Assembly: GCA_903915535.1 (NCBI GenBank)
Contig: CAIWTJ010000272.1
Coordinates: 1-64,000 of the forward strand
Reading direction: 5' to 3'
Source of the DNA: Enhydrobacter aerosaccus
GTDB taxonomy: Bacteria > Pseudomonadota > Alphaproteobacteria > Reyranellales > Reyranellaceae
DNA: 64,000 bases
Part shown: positions 15,471 to 22,262 of the stretch, piece by piece
How the letters are laid out: each line of letters begins with the position of its first letter
How positions within the stretch are numbered: position 1 is the stretch's first letter
The notes under the pieces: model-generated
Told to the model about the DNA's origin: nothing
What the model saw: the letters and a program-made list of their open reading frames with translations, nothing else
Databases searched by the model: none
Program-made: the position numbers and the translations under genes

Positions 15471-17098
15471 TGGTGCTTCTTCTTCGCCGCCTTCTTCTTG
15501 GCGGCCTTCGGTTTGTTCCGGAGCTTGATCTTGCGCGCCGCGGCCGACACCGTTTTCTGCGCCGCCTTCACCGCCTCGGCCGCCTTGGCCTTCGGCGGCG
15601 CCGGTCGCGCGATCTCCGGAACGGTAACGCCGAGCGTCTCGGCCATGGCGATCATGAAGGGCGGCCGCTGCTGCCAGTCGTGACTCTCCCAGCAGGGCGG
15701 GCTTGCGAGCGCGAGCGCGGCAAGAGTCGTCGTCACTTGCGCGATCGACATTTTTGCAATGATCGGCCACGCCGCTGCCCGGTTCTTGTCGGTGGCATTC
15801 CAATCTGGGACGCAGGCTTTCAGATCGGCCGGCAGCAGCTTCTTGTGTTCGTCCTTGGAAAGGCGCCGGCCGTTGTAGTCGACGACAACGGCGTGCAGCA
15901 GCTGCAGGCGCAGCGCGAGATCCTTGCCGGTGACTTTCTTGGCGAGGGCCGCATTGAATACGGTGCGCGCCTTCTTGTGATCGGCCTTTTCGCCTGCCGG
16001 CGACTTCATTCTCGACGGCGAGCTCCTGGCCTGGCGCTGCCGGTTCTGGGCTTCGATCGCGGCCCCGGTGCAGACGCCGAGGGCTTTGCGGATCTCGCCG
16101 TTGGCGGCGATCCAGATAATCGCGGTCGAGTTCGCCTTAGGGACAAAGAATTTCGCCGGCGTGTCGCCCTGGCGATGCCCGGTGCCGGGGTGTCCGTCGC
16201 CCATGTAGGTGTAAGACTGATCCGACCAGTACCAATCCTTTTTCGCGGCCTCGAGCGTGACGATCTTCGCGTCGGGCCATTCCTTTTTCACCTCAGCGAG
16301 TTTCTTCTCGGCCGCGGGCCGCTGCAGTTTTGCGAATTGGGCGACGTCGGCGAAATAGCGGCGCTTCTTGCCATCCTCGACGTACTCGCCCTTATAGAGG
16401 GCGACGTCGAAAGTGGCGGCCGTCTCGGGCACGCAGATCTCGAGCGCCTTCTCTCGGATGCGGGCGGCGCCCTGGTCGATCGCATAATTCGGAATGGCTT
16501 TCTGAACCGACTCCGGAAACGTCGCCAGAGTGCGCGCCTCCTCGACGTTGATCTCACCGGCGGCAAACTTCTCCTTGAAGTCCGACGACAGTCCCTTGGC
16601 GATCGTGATCCTCTGCTGCACAACGCGCTCGTCCTTGCCGACCTTCAAGCCGATCGCCGCCGCGGTCCATTTCTTGGGATCCGTGAGCTGCAGCTTGAGG
16701 AAGCCCTCTGCCTCCTCGAGGGCCGGGACATTCTCGCGCTGCAGGTTCTCGACGAGTTGCGCCACGCTAGCGTCGGCGTCGGCCAATATCTTGAGAACGC
16801 AATTCGCGGCAGCGGCCTTGTTCTTTTTCAGAGCGCGCCAACGCCGCTCGCCGGCGATGATCTCGAATTCGTCCTTGATCTTCGGATGCTTGCGGATCAG
16901 CAGAGGCTCGAGGAGCCCTACCTCCTTGATCGACTGCGCGAGCTCGTCGATCGCCTCGAACGTCTTGCGCGGATTGGTCGGCGACGGGTGAAGCTTGGCC
17001 AGGGGGACGACAATCGGCACGTCGACGGCGCCGGCGGGTGTCTCGAATAGGGCGAGCTGGCTGACAGGCAGGCGAGCGGAAGCAGTCTGCGAATCCAT
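15467..17098 (-). CDS. ParB-like protein with CTP-binding motifs
   Basis: A 543-residue protein. Residues 30-115 are a ParB/Spo0J N-terminal domain: PLAKLHPSPTNPRKTFEAID, KEVGLLEPLLIR, and the GxRRxxA motif as AGERRWRAL. The second CTP-motif segment is VAQLVENLQRENVPALEEAE. Residues 130-210 are helical (GLKVGKDERVVQQRI), like the ParB DNA-binding HTH. The long C-terminal half is not recognised and ends in a Lys/Ala-rich tail (KAAKKKAAKKKHQ). ParB proteins bind centromere-like sites and slide as CTP clamps. No ParA is encoded in the window. The dispersed CGAACGSCGTTCG sites are candidate targets (inferred). Confidence 0.8.
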   Translation of the reverse strand: MDSQTASARLPVSQLALFETPAGAVDVPIVVPLAKLHPSPTNPRKTFEAIDELAQSIKEVGLLEPLLIRKHPKIKDEFEIIAGERRWRALKKNKAAAANCVLKILADADASVAQLVENLQRENVPALEEAEGFLKLQLTDPKKWTAAAIGLKVGKDERVVQQRITIAKGLSSDFKEKFAAGEINVEEARTLATFPESVQKAIPNYAIDQGAARIREKALEICVPETAATFDVALYKGEYVEDGKKRRYFADVAQFAKLQRPAAEKKLAEVKKEWPDAKIVTLEAAKKDWYWSDQSYTYMGDGHPGTGHRQGDTPAKFFVPKANSTAIIWIAANGEIRKALGVCTGAAIEAQNRQRQARSSPSRMKSPAGEKADHKKARTVFNAALAKKVTGKDLALRLQLLHAVVVDYNGRRLSKDEHKKLLPADLKACVPDWNATDKNRAAAWPIIAKMSIAQVTTTLAALALASPPCWESHDWQQRPPFMIAMAETLGVTVPEIARPAPPKAKAAEAVKAAQKTVSAAARKIKLRNKPKAAKKKAAKKKHQ

Positions 17099-17101
17099 GG
17101 T

Positions 17102-17425
17102 TCAATCCTTCGGTGCTGAAAAGTGGGAGTGCAGAAAGCCGCGCGGGCGATCCTCGTCCGTCGCGTCATTCGGTCGATCGACGATCGGCTCTGCTGCCGG
17201 CGTCGCGGGGCGAACGCTGCCGTAAAGTGGCAAGCCCTTGATCAGTGTCTTTATCTCGGTGAGCCCCCAGCCAAGGCCGGAGAGCTCCCATGCGTTCACC
17301 CTGTTGGTGCCGCCGCATTCGTTGCCGTGCCGGTCGAGATACCAGACGACGGCCTTGCCCTCGTTCGTGCGCCAGCGCAGGTCGACGTCGACCCCATGGT
17401 GCGTGAGGCGAGGGCGCTTGCTCAC
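17102..17425 (-). CDS. Hypothetical protein
   Basis: A 107-residue protein. GTG 17425 is chosen because it forms a GTGA overlap with the upstream stop, like the operon's other junctions. The N-terminal half (RLTHHGVDVDLRWRTNEGKAV then VWYLDRHGNECGG) is beta-rich. No known family. It lies 3 bp upstream of the ParB-like gene. Confidence 0.5.
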   Translation of the reverse strand: MSKRPRLTHHGVDVDLRWRTNEGKAVVWYLDRHGNECGGTNRVNAWELSGLGWGLTEIKTLIKGLPLYGSVRPATPAAEPIVDRPNDATDEDRPRGFLHSHFSAPKD

Positions 17426-17664
17426 GCCGCGAGTTCCTTGAGCGCCGCGCGGCCGGTGTCGGTCACGCGCCACGTTGTCGATAGATCGGTATCGGTCGGC
17501 GTGCGCCAGATCTCGGCCAGGCTAAGGGCAACCAGGCCCTGCCAAAAGATTTCGTCGGCGCTGCCCGGATAGGTCACGAAATGGTTCCGGTACGACGCGC
17601 CGCCGCGGTCGGTGCCGAGCGCATGCCGCATCAACTCGACTTGTCGGGCGGTCGGGGTGCTCAC
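17422..17664 (-). CDS. Small winged-helix-like protein
   Basis: An 80-residue protein starting with GTG at 17664. It combines MRHALGTDRGGASYRNHFVT with WRVTDTGRAALKEL, a common ending of small phage winged-helix proteins. DNA binding is inferred. It overlaps both neighbours by GTGA junctions. Confidence 0.55.
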   Translation of the reverse strand: MSTPTARQVELMRHALGTDRGGASYRNHFVTYPGSADEIFWQGLVALSLAEIWRTPTDTDLSTTWRVTDTGRAALKELAA

Positions 17665-17744
17665 TTGAAATGCGCCGCGACGAAAGCGAATACGACGAGG
17701 CCACCAAGGACGACGCCGCCCGCTTGCAGGATGAAGTCGAGCAC
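17661..17744 (-). CDS. 27-residue membrane peptide
   Basis: A tiny frame with GTG start at 17744 that encodes one hydrophobic helix (ILQAGGVVLGGLVVFAFVAA) ending HFK. Its stop overlaps the next GTG (GTGA) and its start follows the upstream stop by 4 bp, so it fits the operon's spacing pattern. It could be a small membrane regulator. Confidence 0.45.
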   Translation of the reverse strand: MLDFILQAGGVVLGGLVVFAFVAAHFK

Positions 17745-17748
17745 GGCG

Positions 17749-18036
17749 CTAGTTCCGGACGCCGAGCCGGGCCGCGCAGCGCGCGCCGGCGACGCCGAGA
17801 TCGCCGGCCAGGGTGCAGGCCTCGAGGCCGTGCGTGACCCGGCCCGTCTCGAGCGCCTCGGCGATCCGCTGGCCGACGAGTGCATGTGCGCGGCCGAGCT
17901 CGCGCAGCGCCTCGCGTTCCTGCATCGTGAGTGGCGCCGTCGAGATCAACGGCACCGCATTGATCGCCGAACGGCGTTCGGCTTGGTGTGTCGCCGTCGG
18001 CGAAGCGAAGGCGGGATAGCGCGTTAACGTGTCCAT
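17749..18036 (-). CDS. Small hypothetical protein
   Basis: A 95-residue protein. The C-terminal part (MQEREALRELGRAHALVGQR with IAEALETGR) is helical. The N-terminal 30 residues appear unstructured and contain site 5 as QAERRSA. No family was recognised. Confidence 0.55.
   Translation of the reverse strand: MDTLTRYPAFASPTATHQAERRSAINAVPLISTAPLTMQEREALRELGRAHALVGQRIAEALETGRVTHGLEACTLAGDLGVAGARCAARLGVRN
17968..17980. repeat. CGAACGSCGTTCG site 5
   Basis: Exact 13-mer, central G. It lies near codon 20 of the small hypothetical gene in the ERRS frame. Confidence 0.9.
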
Positions 18037-18056
18037 GGATTCTCCCCCGGTAAAAA

Positions 18057-18446
18057 TCAGGCCGCCATGTCGGCGACGGCGGCGATGCGCTTGGCGGCGT
18101 GGAAGTGGCGAAGGATCTCGGGCTCGGTGAAGCCGCCGCCGAGAAGATCCTCGCGCGTCACGTTTCCGTCGGCCGAGACGCGGCGCACGATCAGGTCGGC
18201 CATGCGCGCGCGCACGCGACGCTCAGGCTCAGGGCCGGGAAGCCGCATCATCGGCGCCAGGCCGGACGGCAGCTCGAGACGCTTCAAGGTGCCGTCGAGT
18301 GCGAGGCCATTGAGAAAGCGCTCGAGCCGAGCAGGTTCATTTGCGAGGCCGGCAATACGACGGAGGACTGCAGCCTTGAAGGCGCCTTCCGCAGGGTTGC
18401 TGCTGGTCGAGGGATGGGGCGAACGCCGTTCGGTTTGATCGGTCAT
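18057..18446 (-). CDS. First gene of the leftward early operon, hypothetical
   Basis: A 129-residue protein (MTDQTERRSPHPSTSS..). Residues 25-60 are helical (FKAAVLRRIAGLANEPARLE) and VSADGNVTREDLLGGGFTEP resembles a small DNA-binding or adaptor helix pair. It starts 14 bp from a perfect GTCGAAAATTTTCGAC operator, so it is the operon's promoter-proximal gene and should be repressed in the lysogen. Site 6 occupies codons 6-9. Confidence 0.6.
   Translation of the reverse strand: MTDQTERRSPHPSTSSNPAEGAFKAAVLRRIAGLANEPARLERFLNGLALDGTLKRLELPSGLAPMMRLPGPEPERRVRARMADLIVRRVSADGNVTREDLLGGGFTEPEILRHFHAAKRIAAVADMAA
18420..18432. repeat. CGAACGSCGTTCG site 6
   Basis: Exact 13-mer, central C on this strand. 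It lies at the extreme 5' end of the first leftward gene in the ERRS frame, only 452 bp from site 5, the closest pair. Confidence 0.9.
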
Positions 18447-18460
18447 GCGGCCGGCAGGGT

Positions 18461-18506
18461 GTCGAAAATTTTCGACGGTGTCAACGGATCGTCGAAAACT
18501 TTCGAC
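18461..18506. promoter_or_regulatory. Left operators of the phage repressor
   Basis: There are two 16-bp sites: GTCGAAAATTTTCGAC at 18461-18476 (perfect palindrome) and GTCGAAAACTTTCGAC at 18491-18506 (one mismatch). Their centres are 30 bp apart, about three helical turns, on the same DNA face. They lie between the leftward operon and the rightward exported-protein gene. The same word recurs beside the repressor gene, which identifies them as its operators. Confidence 0.8.
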
Positions 18507-18580
18507 TACAGGACCACGGCGCTCACCTTGACCGTGCAGCGCGTCGCCCGGAAACTTCTCGCCGAAAGCGCAGGTGTTTC

Positions 18581-19402
18581 TTGTTTTTCCGGCTATTTGC
18601 GACGCTGGCGGCCGCGATCACGATCGCCGGCAATGCCTCGGCTCAGGTCGTTCGATCCCTCTCGCGGGACGCCATGACCGACAAGAGCAATCCCCAGCTG
18701 ATCGTCTCCGCGGCCAATGGGCAGGCCGATCTCGTCGTCGGCTGCGAGGCGTCATATGCCGTGCGCGCCGTCGATCTCTACCGAGTGTTCCTGCCCTCTG
18801 CCAAGATCCTGGCGCGCTTCGATGCGGCGCCTCCCGTCACCGGCTGGGGCACGTTCGATCTGTCGGCGACGGGCGCCGGCGCACCACCGATGCGTTCGAT
18901 GGTTATCCGGATGCAGGATCACGAAGGCTTTGCGAAGTCTCTCGGCAGCAGCTCGAAACTGCTCGTGCGCGTCGACGGCTCGCCGCCGATCGACTTCGCT
19001 TTCGATTGGAGCGCCGACACGCTGGGCGCCTTTGCCGTGACGGCCGAGCTCGCCGGCGCCGATCGGCCGACGGCCATCCTCGGCTATCACTATCTGACGC
19101 AAGCCATTGCGCAGGTCGCCGCCGGCCGCGATCCGAATCAGATCGCCGCGCTGTTCTCGGCGATGAAACTCGACTGGCGCGACCAGGGAAAGCCGAAGGA
19201 TGCGGCCGTGCTGATCGGCGGCATCATGAATGCGCTATCACGGACAAAGAACCCGCGCACGGTCGAGGATGCGGGCGGCGTTCTGTTCGGTGCTGCCTGG
19301 CCGAAGCTGCGGCCGCTGGCGTCGAGCGGCGACAAGGCCTATCGCGAGATCAATCAGCCGATGCCGGCGCAGCTCACCTGGCTCGCTGATCGCTGCAAGT
19401 GA
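18581..19402 (+). CDS. Exported protein in the immunity region, possible lysogenic conversion gene
   Basis: A 273-residue protein with TTG start at 18581 and an AGG ribosome site 8 bp upstream. Residues 1-22 are a signal peptide (MFFRLFATLAAAITIAGNAS, cleavage after ASA). The mature part has a beta-rich segment (LVVGCEASYAVRAV, WGTFDLSATG, KLLVRVDGSPPIDFAFDW) faintly resembling VasI-like periplasmic domains. It is expressed from the operator-flanked region divergent from the leftward operon and ends exactly where the convergent repressor gene ends. Its function is unknown; periplasmic location is inferred. Confidence 0.6.
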   Translation: MFFRLFATLAAAITIAGNASAQVVRSLSRDAMTDKSNPQLIVSAANGQADLVVGCEASYAVRAVDLYRVFLPSAKILARFDAAPPVTGWGTFDLSATGAGAPPMRSMVIRMQDHEGFAKSLGSSSKLLVRVDGSPPIDFAFDWSADTLGAFAVTAELAGADRPTAILGYHYLTQAIAQVAAGRDPNQIAALFSAMKLDWRDQGKPKDAAVLIGGIMNALSRTKNPRTVEDAGGVLFGAAWPKLRPLASSGDKAYREINQPMPAQLTWLADRCK

Positions 19403-20026
19403 TCAACGCGATTTCTTGTGCACCCATTCGATGGGCCCGACCCAGTCGAGCAGCTGATCGACGAGCGGCTCGAAAGCGGGGTTCACGCTCGACAGCGTGA
19501 AGCGGTTACGCTTGGTGCCGCGCTCGAGCAATTTCACGAAGCGCTTTCCGTCGCGCACCTGAGCGACGACGATCTCGCCGCGGAACCGCGACGGATCCTC
19601 CTCGAGCCGCCGATGAAAGAGCCGATCGCCGTCGTGATATAGCGGCGTCATTGATCGGCCGCGCACCTCTGTTGCCTCGTACAATTCCATGCCGGGCGGC
19701 GCCGCCGTCCAGTCGATCGGCGGCTCGTCCTCGGCGAGGATGATGATCTCGGCGCCGGCGCCGACGTAGGAGCGGATCGGGACCATGCGCAGACCGATTT
19801 CGCCGCGGATCTCGGCGGCGGTGACGGGCCGCTTGAGTTTCAGCGACGCGCCGACGGCCAGGGCTTCGTAGGTGTCATCGCCGAGCGAATGCGTGCGCGA
19901 TGCCATGAACGGCCAGAGCGCGCCGGGGCTGAGGCCCGAGGTGCGGCACCAATCCTTGGGCTCGAGCTCCTCTTGCGCCATGAAGTCGGCGAGCGCGCGC
20001 CGTCGTTGTTCTGGATCGTACGCCAT
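19403..20026 (-). CDS. cI: CI-type phage repressor (S24 peptidase family)
   Basis: A 207-residue repressor. The N-terminal 60 residues (EQRRRALADFMAQEELEPKD with TSGLSPGALWPFM) hold a helix-turn-helix. From about residue 120 the C-terminal domain is LexA/S24-like: EVRGRSMTPLYHDGDRLFHR contains the catalytic Ser, and GKRFVKLLERG the catalytic Lys. It should keep the prophage silent and be cleaved after RecA activation. ATG 20026 lies 20 bp from the nearest operator word, so autoregulation is likely. Confidence 0.85.
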   Translation of the reverse strand: MAYDPEQRRRALADFMAQEELEPKDWCRTSGLSPGALWPFMASRTHSLGDDTYEALAVGASLKLKRPVTAAEIRGEIGLRMVPIRSYVGAGAEIIILAEDEPPIDWTAAPPGMELYEATEVRGRSMTPLYHDGDRLFHRRLEEDPSRFRGEIVVAQVRDGKRFVKLLERGTKRNRFTLSSVNPAFEPLVDQLLDWVGPIEWVHKKSR

Positions 20027-20046
20027 GGCTAAAGCAGTGCCATTTC

Positions 20047-20110
20047 GTCGAAAATTTTGCGCGCATAACACTTTCGACGATGGCCCGTTGACCAGTCGAA
20101 AATTTTCGAC
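20047..20110. promoter_or_regulatory. Right operators between repressor and Cro-like genes
   Basis: The set consists of an imperfect site GTCGAAAATTTTGCGC (20047-20062), a half-site ending CTTTCGAC (20071-20078) and a perfect GTCGAAAATTTTCGAC (20095-20110). They occupy the divergent region between the repressor and the Cro-like gene. The perfect site lies directly before ATG 20112, so occupancy would block rightward transcription. Confidence 0.8.
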
Positions 20111-20123
20111 GATGCTTAGCGTC

Positions 20124-20411
20124 ATGACCGACCCCGTCGAAAAAGCCGATTTGCCCGAGATTCCAACGCAAACGGCCGTGCTGGACCGCATCCGCGCCTA
20201 CGCCAAGGCGATGGGCTGGACCGGTGGAAAACTGGCATCCGAGGCCGGATTGAGCCGCGGCACGCTCGGCGATCTGTTCGACCCGGCCTGGCGGCCCACG
20301 TCGACGACAGTGTTCGCGTGCGAGGCGGTGATCCCGGCGGATTGGCGGCCCGACTCGTCGGCGCCGATCGACGGCCAAGCCGCCACGACAGAGGCGTTGG
20401 CAGCGGCATGA
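20124..20411 (+). CDS. Cro-like helix-turn-helix regulator
   Basis: A 95-residue protein with an HTH (LDRIRAYAKAMGWTGGKLAS followed by EAGLSRGTLGDLFD). It is the first gene of the rightward early operon and divergent from the S24 repressor, the standard cI/cro arrangement. An in-frame ATG at 20112 abuts the operator; neither start has a clear Shine-Dalgarno site, so leaderless translation is possible. The stop overlaps the next ATG (ATGA). Confidence 0.7.
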   Translation: MTDPVEKADLPEIPTQTAVLDRIRAYAKAMGWTGGKLASEAGLSRGTLGDLFDPAWRPTSTTVFACEAVIPADWRPDSSAPIDGQAATTEALAAA

Positions 20412-20779
20412 TTAAACGCCGCGCTGCCCTTGCAGATAGAGGGCCCGCTGCGCGTTCATCGCGCGCGGGTGCCTCGACCGGTCCGTCGCAGGCGGATGCA
20501 ACAGCTGAGCTCGGCCGCGCCCAAGGCGTACAGGCCGGTTCGCTCGCTGCCGCGACGGGCCGGTCGAGGCGGGATATCGCTCGTTCTCTCATGACCGGCA
20601 AAGTGGAGGGCGCGCCCGAAGCTTTCGCCCGGAACACGCGCGATTCTTTCCGGGCCGAGCTGCACGGTGCCACGCACCTCGGCCTCGCTCTCACGCCCTA
20701 CCAACGCCAGAGGGCGATCGAGGATTACGACGCGCAACTTGCCCAGCTCGAGAACCTTGGCGGCGAGGTGGTCGCGTGA
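20408..20779 (+). CDS. Hypothetical early protein
   Basis: A 123-residue basic protein. The Ala/Arg/Ser-rich N-terminus looks disordered; TGRSRRDIARSLMTGKVEGA and ALTPYQRQRAIEDYDAQLAQ are helical. It could be a small DNA-binding protein. It is coupled to the Cro-like gene and to the next GTG start by 4-bp overlaps. Confidence 0.55.
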   Translation: MIKRRAALADRGPAARSSRAGASTGPSQADATAELGRAQGVQAGSLAAATGRSRRDIARSLMTGKVEGAPEAFARNTRDSFRAELHGATHLGLALTPYQRQRAIEDYDAQLAQLENLGGEVVA

Positions 20780-21249
20780 GCCGTCCCGCCTTCAAGCCCG
20801 TCGCGCGGCGCGAGATCACGTCCCCGAAATTCGCCGTCGGTGAGCTGTTCGCACAGAACGACGGCGTCAAGCACGTCATGGTCAAGCTGGGCGTCGGCAA
20901 AACGACGGCCTATGCCTTCACCGACGAACAGGCGCCCGACGAGATCTCGTTCGCGCGTGTCGCCGCTCTCACCGGTCCGAAGGCTCCGGCCTGCGCCTCC
21001 TATCTGGCACTGCTCGCCGGCGGCGTGTTCCTGCCGATCGCTCCCGAGGATGCCGACATGAGCACGCTCTGCGCCGACGATCTGCGCGCGCATGGCGAGG
21101 CCGTCGCGTGCGTCGTCGACGGGCTGCGCGACGGCAAGCTGACAAACGGCGAGGGTCGCAAGGCGCTCGAGAAGATCCTGGCGGCGTTGCGGGCTCTGAC
21201 GGGCCTGTACGCCGTGGTGAGCGAGGAGGCCAAGAAACCGACGAGCTGA
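20776..21249 (+). CDS. CII-like phage regulatory protein (CP76 type)
   Basis: A 157-residue protein with GTG start. The stretch SPKFAVGELFAQNDGVKHVM then VKLGVGKTTAYAFTDEQAPD, ISFARVAALTG and CASYLALLAGGVFLPI follows the pattern of phage regulatory proteins of the CP76/CII type, with an HTH and a helical C-terminus. Its position after a Cro-like gene fits a lysis-lysogeny regulator. The family assignment is moderate. Confidence 0.6.
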   Translation: MSRPAFKPVARREITSPKFAVGELFAQNDGVKHVMVKLGVGKTTAYAFTDEQAPDEISFARVAALTGPKAPACASYLALLAGGVFLPIAPEDADMSTLCADDLRAHGEAVACVVDGLRDGKLTNGEGRKALEKILAALRALTGLYAVVSEEAKKPTS

Positions 21250-21297
21250 TCCCACAAGTCGCCGAACAAACTCTCTAACGGAGCGGGGGCTCTAAAA

Positions 21298-21669
21298 ATG
21301 AAAATCGAGATACCGGCCGCGATCGCGGCCGAGCGGCAGCGACAGATCGCGGCCGAAGGATGGACGCCCGAACACGACGACGCGCACGACAACGGTGAGC
21401 TGCTCGCCGCCGCGCGCATGTATTTCCAGATATCGACCGGCGGCACGCTCGTTTTCCGACAGATGACGGTTCGCCGCAAGACGGTGCCGCTCGGCTGGCC
21501 GTGGGATCCCTCATGGTGGAAGCCCAAGACGCCGGCGCGCAATCTCGAGCGTGCCGGCGCGCTTTGCATGGCCGAGATCGACCGTCTCGCGCGACGTCAA
21601 CGCCCGACGTCGGCCGTCGAGGAGACGCTCGGCCAGATCGTCGCTGCCTATAACGGATTGTCAGCGTGA
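21298..21669 (+). CDS. Conserved phage hypothetical protein
   Basis: A 123-residue protein. AERQRQIAAEGWTPEHDDAH with DNGELLAAARMYF and PWDPSWWKPKTPARNLERAG is a pattern seen in many phage early proteins, with conserved E/R, HDD and Trp residues that may form a metal site. No reaction is established. ATG 21298 follows a purine-rich ribosome site (GGAGCGGGGG). Confidence 0.6.
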   Translation: MKIEIPAAIAAERQRQIAAEGWTPEHDDAHDNGELLAAARMYFQISTGGTLVFRQMTVRRKTVPLGWPWDPSWWKPKTPARNLERAGALCMAEIDRLARRQRPTSAVEETLGQIVAAYNGLSA

Positions 21670-22262
21670 GCGCCTCGGCCGAGCGCACCTGGCCGCGGCT
21701 GGCCGCCAGCCGTGACGGCCTGAAATGGGGCCCGCGTCACGCGGCCGAGATCATCGTGCCGATTCCCGAACCGCTGCCGCGCTACGAGCCGCCGATCGTG
21801 TCGACTCTGCGCAGCTTCGCCAGCCGCGGCGCCTCGCGTGCTTTGCTGAACCGGATCGCCGGCGGCGCGGCGCATTACAATCACCTCAATAAATTCTGGG
21901 ATATCGACGGCGCGACCGGCGTCGCGGCGATCGCCATGCTTCCCGCCGGCGCGCGCGATCGCGACGCCCGGCACCGCGAGCTCGACGCCATCGGCGCACC
22001 TTTCCAGATCTTCGGGTTCGAGCTGTCGGCTGACGAGCGCCGCATCGCCCTGCTGCAGATCATCGCCGATTATGCCCTCGCGGGGCAGCGCGTACCGACG
22101 CCCGGTGTCCTGGCCCGCCAGCTGGGCGCGAGCCAGGGCACGGTCGAGGGCGATATCGACTGGCTGCATGCGCAACGCCGTGTCGCCTGCCAGATCGGCG
22201 GCAAGTCGGGCCAGCGTGCGGTCGCCTTCGCGGCGCCAGTGTCTGAGGAGGCGCGCGCGTGA
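21666..22262 (+). CDS. Winged-helix DNA-binding protein
   Basis: A 198-residue protein with GTG start. RALLNRIAGGAAHYNHLNKF is shared in outline with the protein at 23889 (LHRIAGSAAEFSRLDGEYGI). The C-terminal 80 residues (LLQIIADYALAGQRVPTPGV, LARQLGASQGTVEGDIDWL) form a winged helix. It is likely a replication or regulatory DNA-binding protein. Both ends overlap neighbours by 4 bp. Confidence 0.6.
   Translation: MSASAERTWPRLAASRDGLKWGPRHAAEIIVPIPEPLPRYEPPIVSTLRSFASRGASRALLNRIAGGAAHYNHLNKFWDIDGATGVAAIAMLPAGARDRDARHRELDAIGAPFQIFGFELSADERRIALLQIIADYALAGQRVPTPGVLARQLGASQGTVEGDIDWLHAQRRVACQIGGKSGQRAVAFAAPVSEEARA

Noticed and set aside
15467-17098. Plasmid-like ParAB partition locus
   Set aside because: No ParA ATPase is encoded next to the ParB-like gene or elsewhere in the window, so a standard partition system is not supported.
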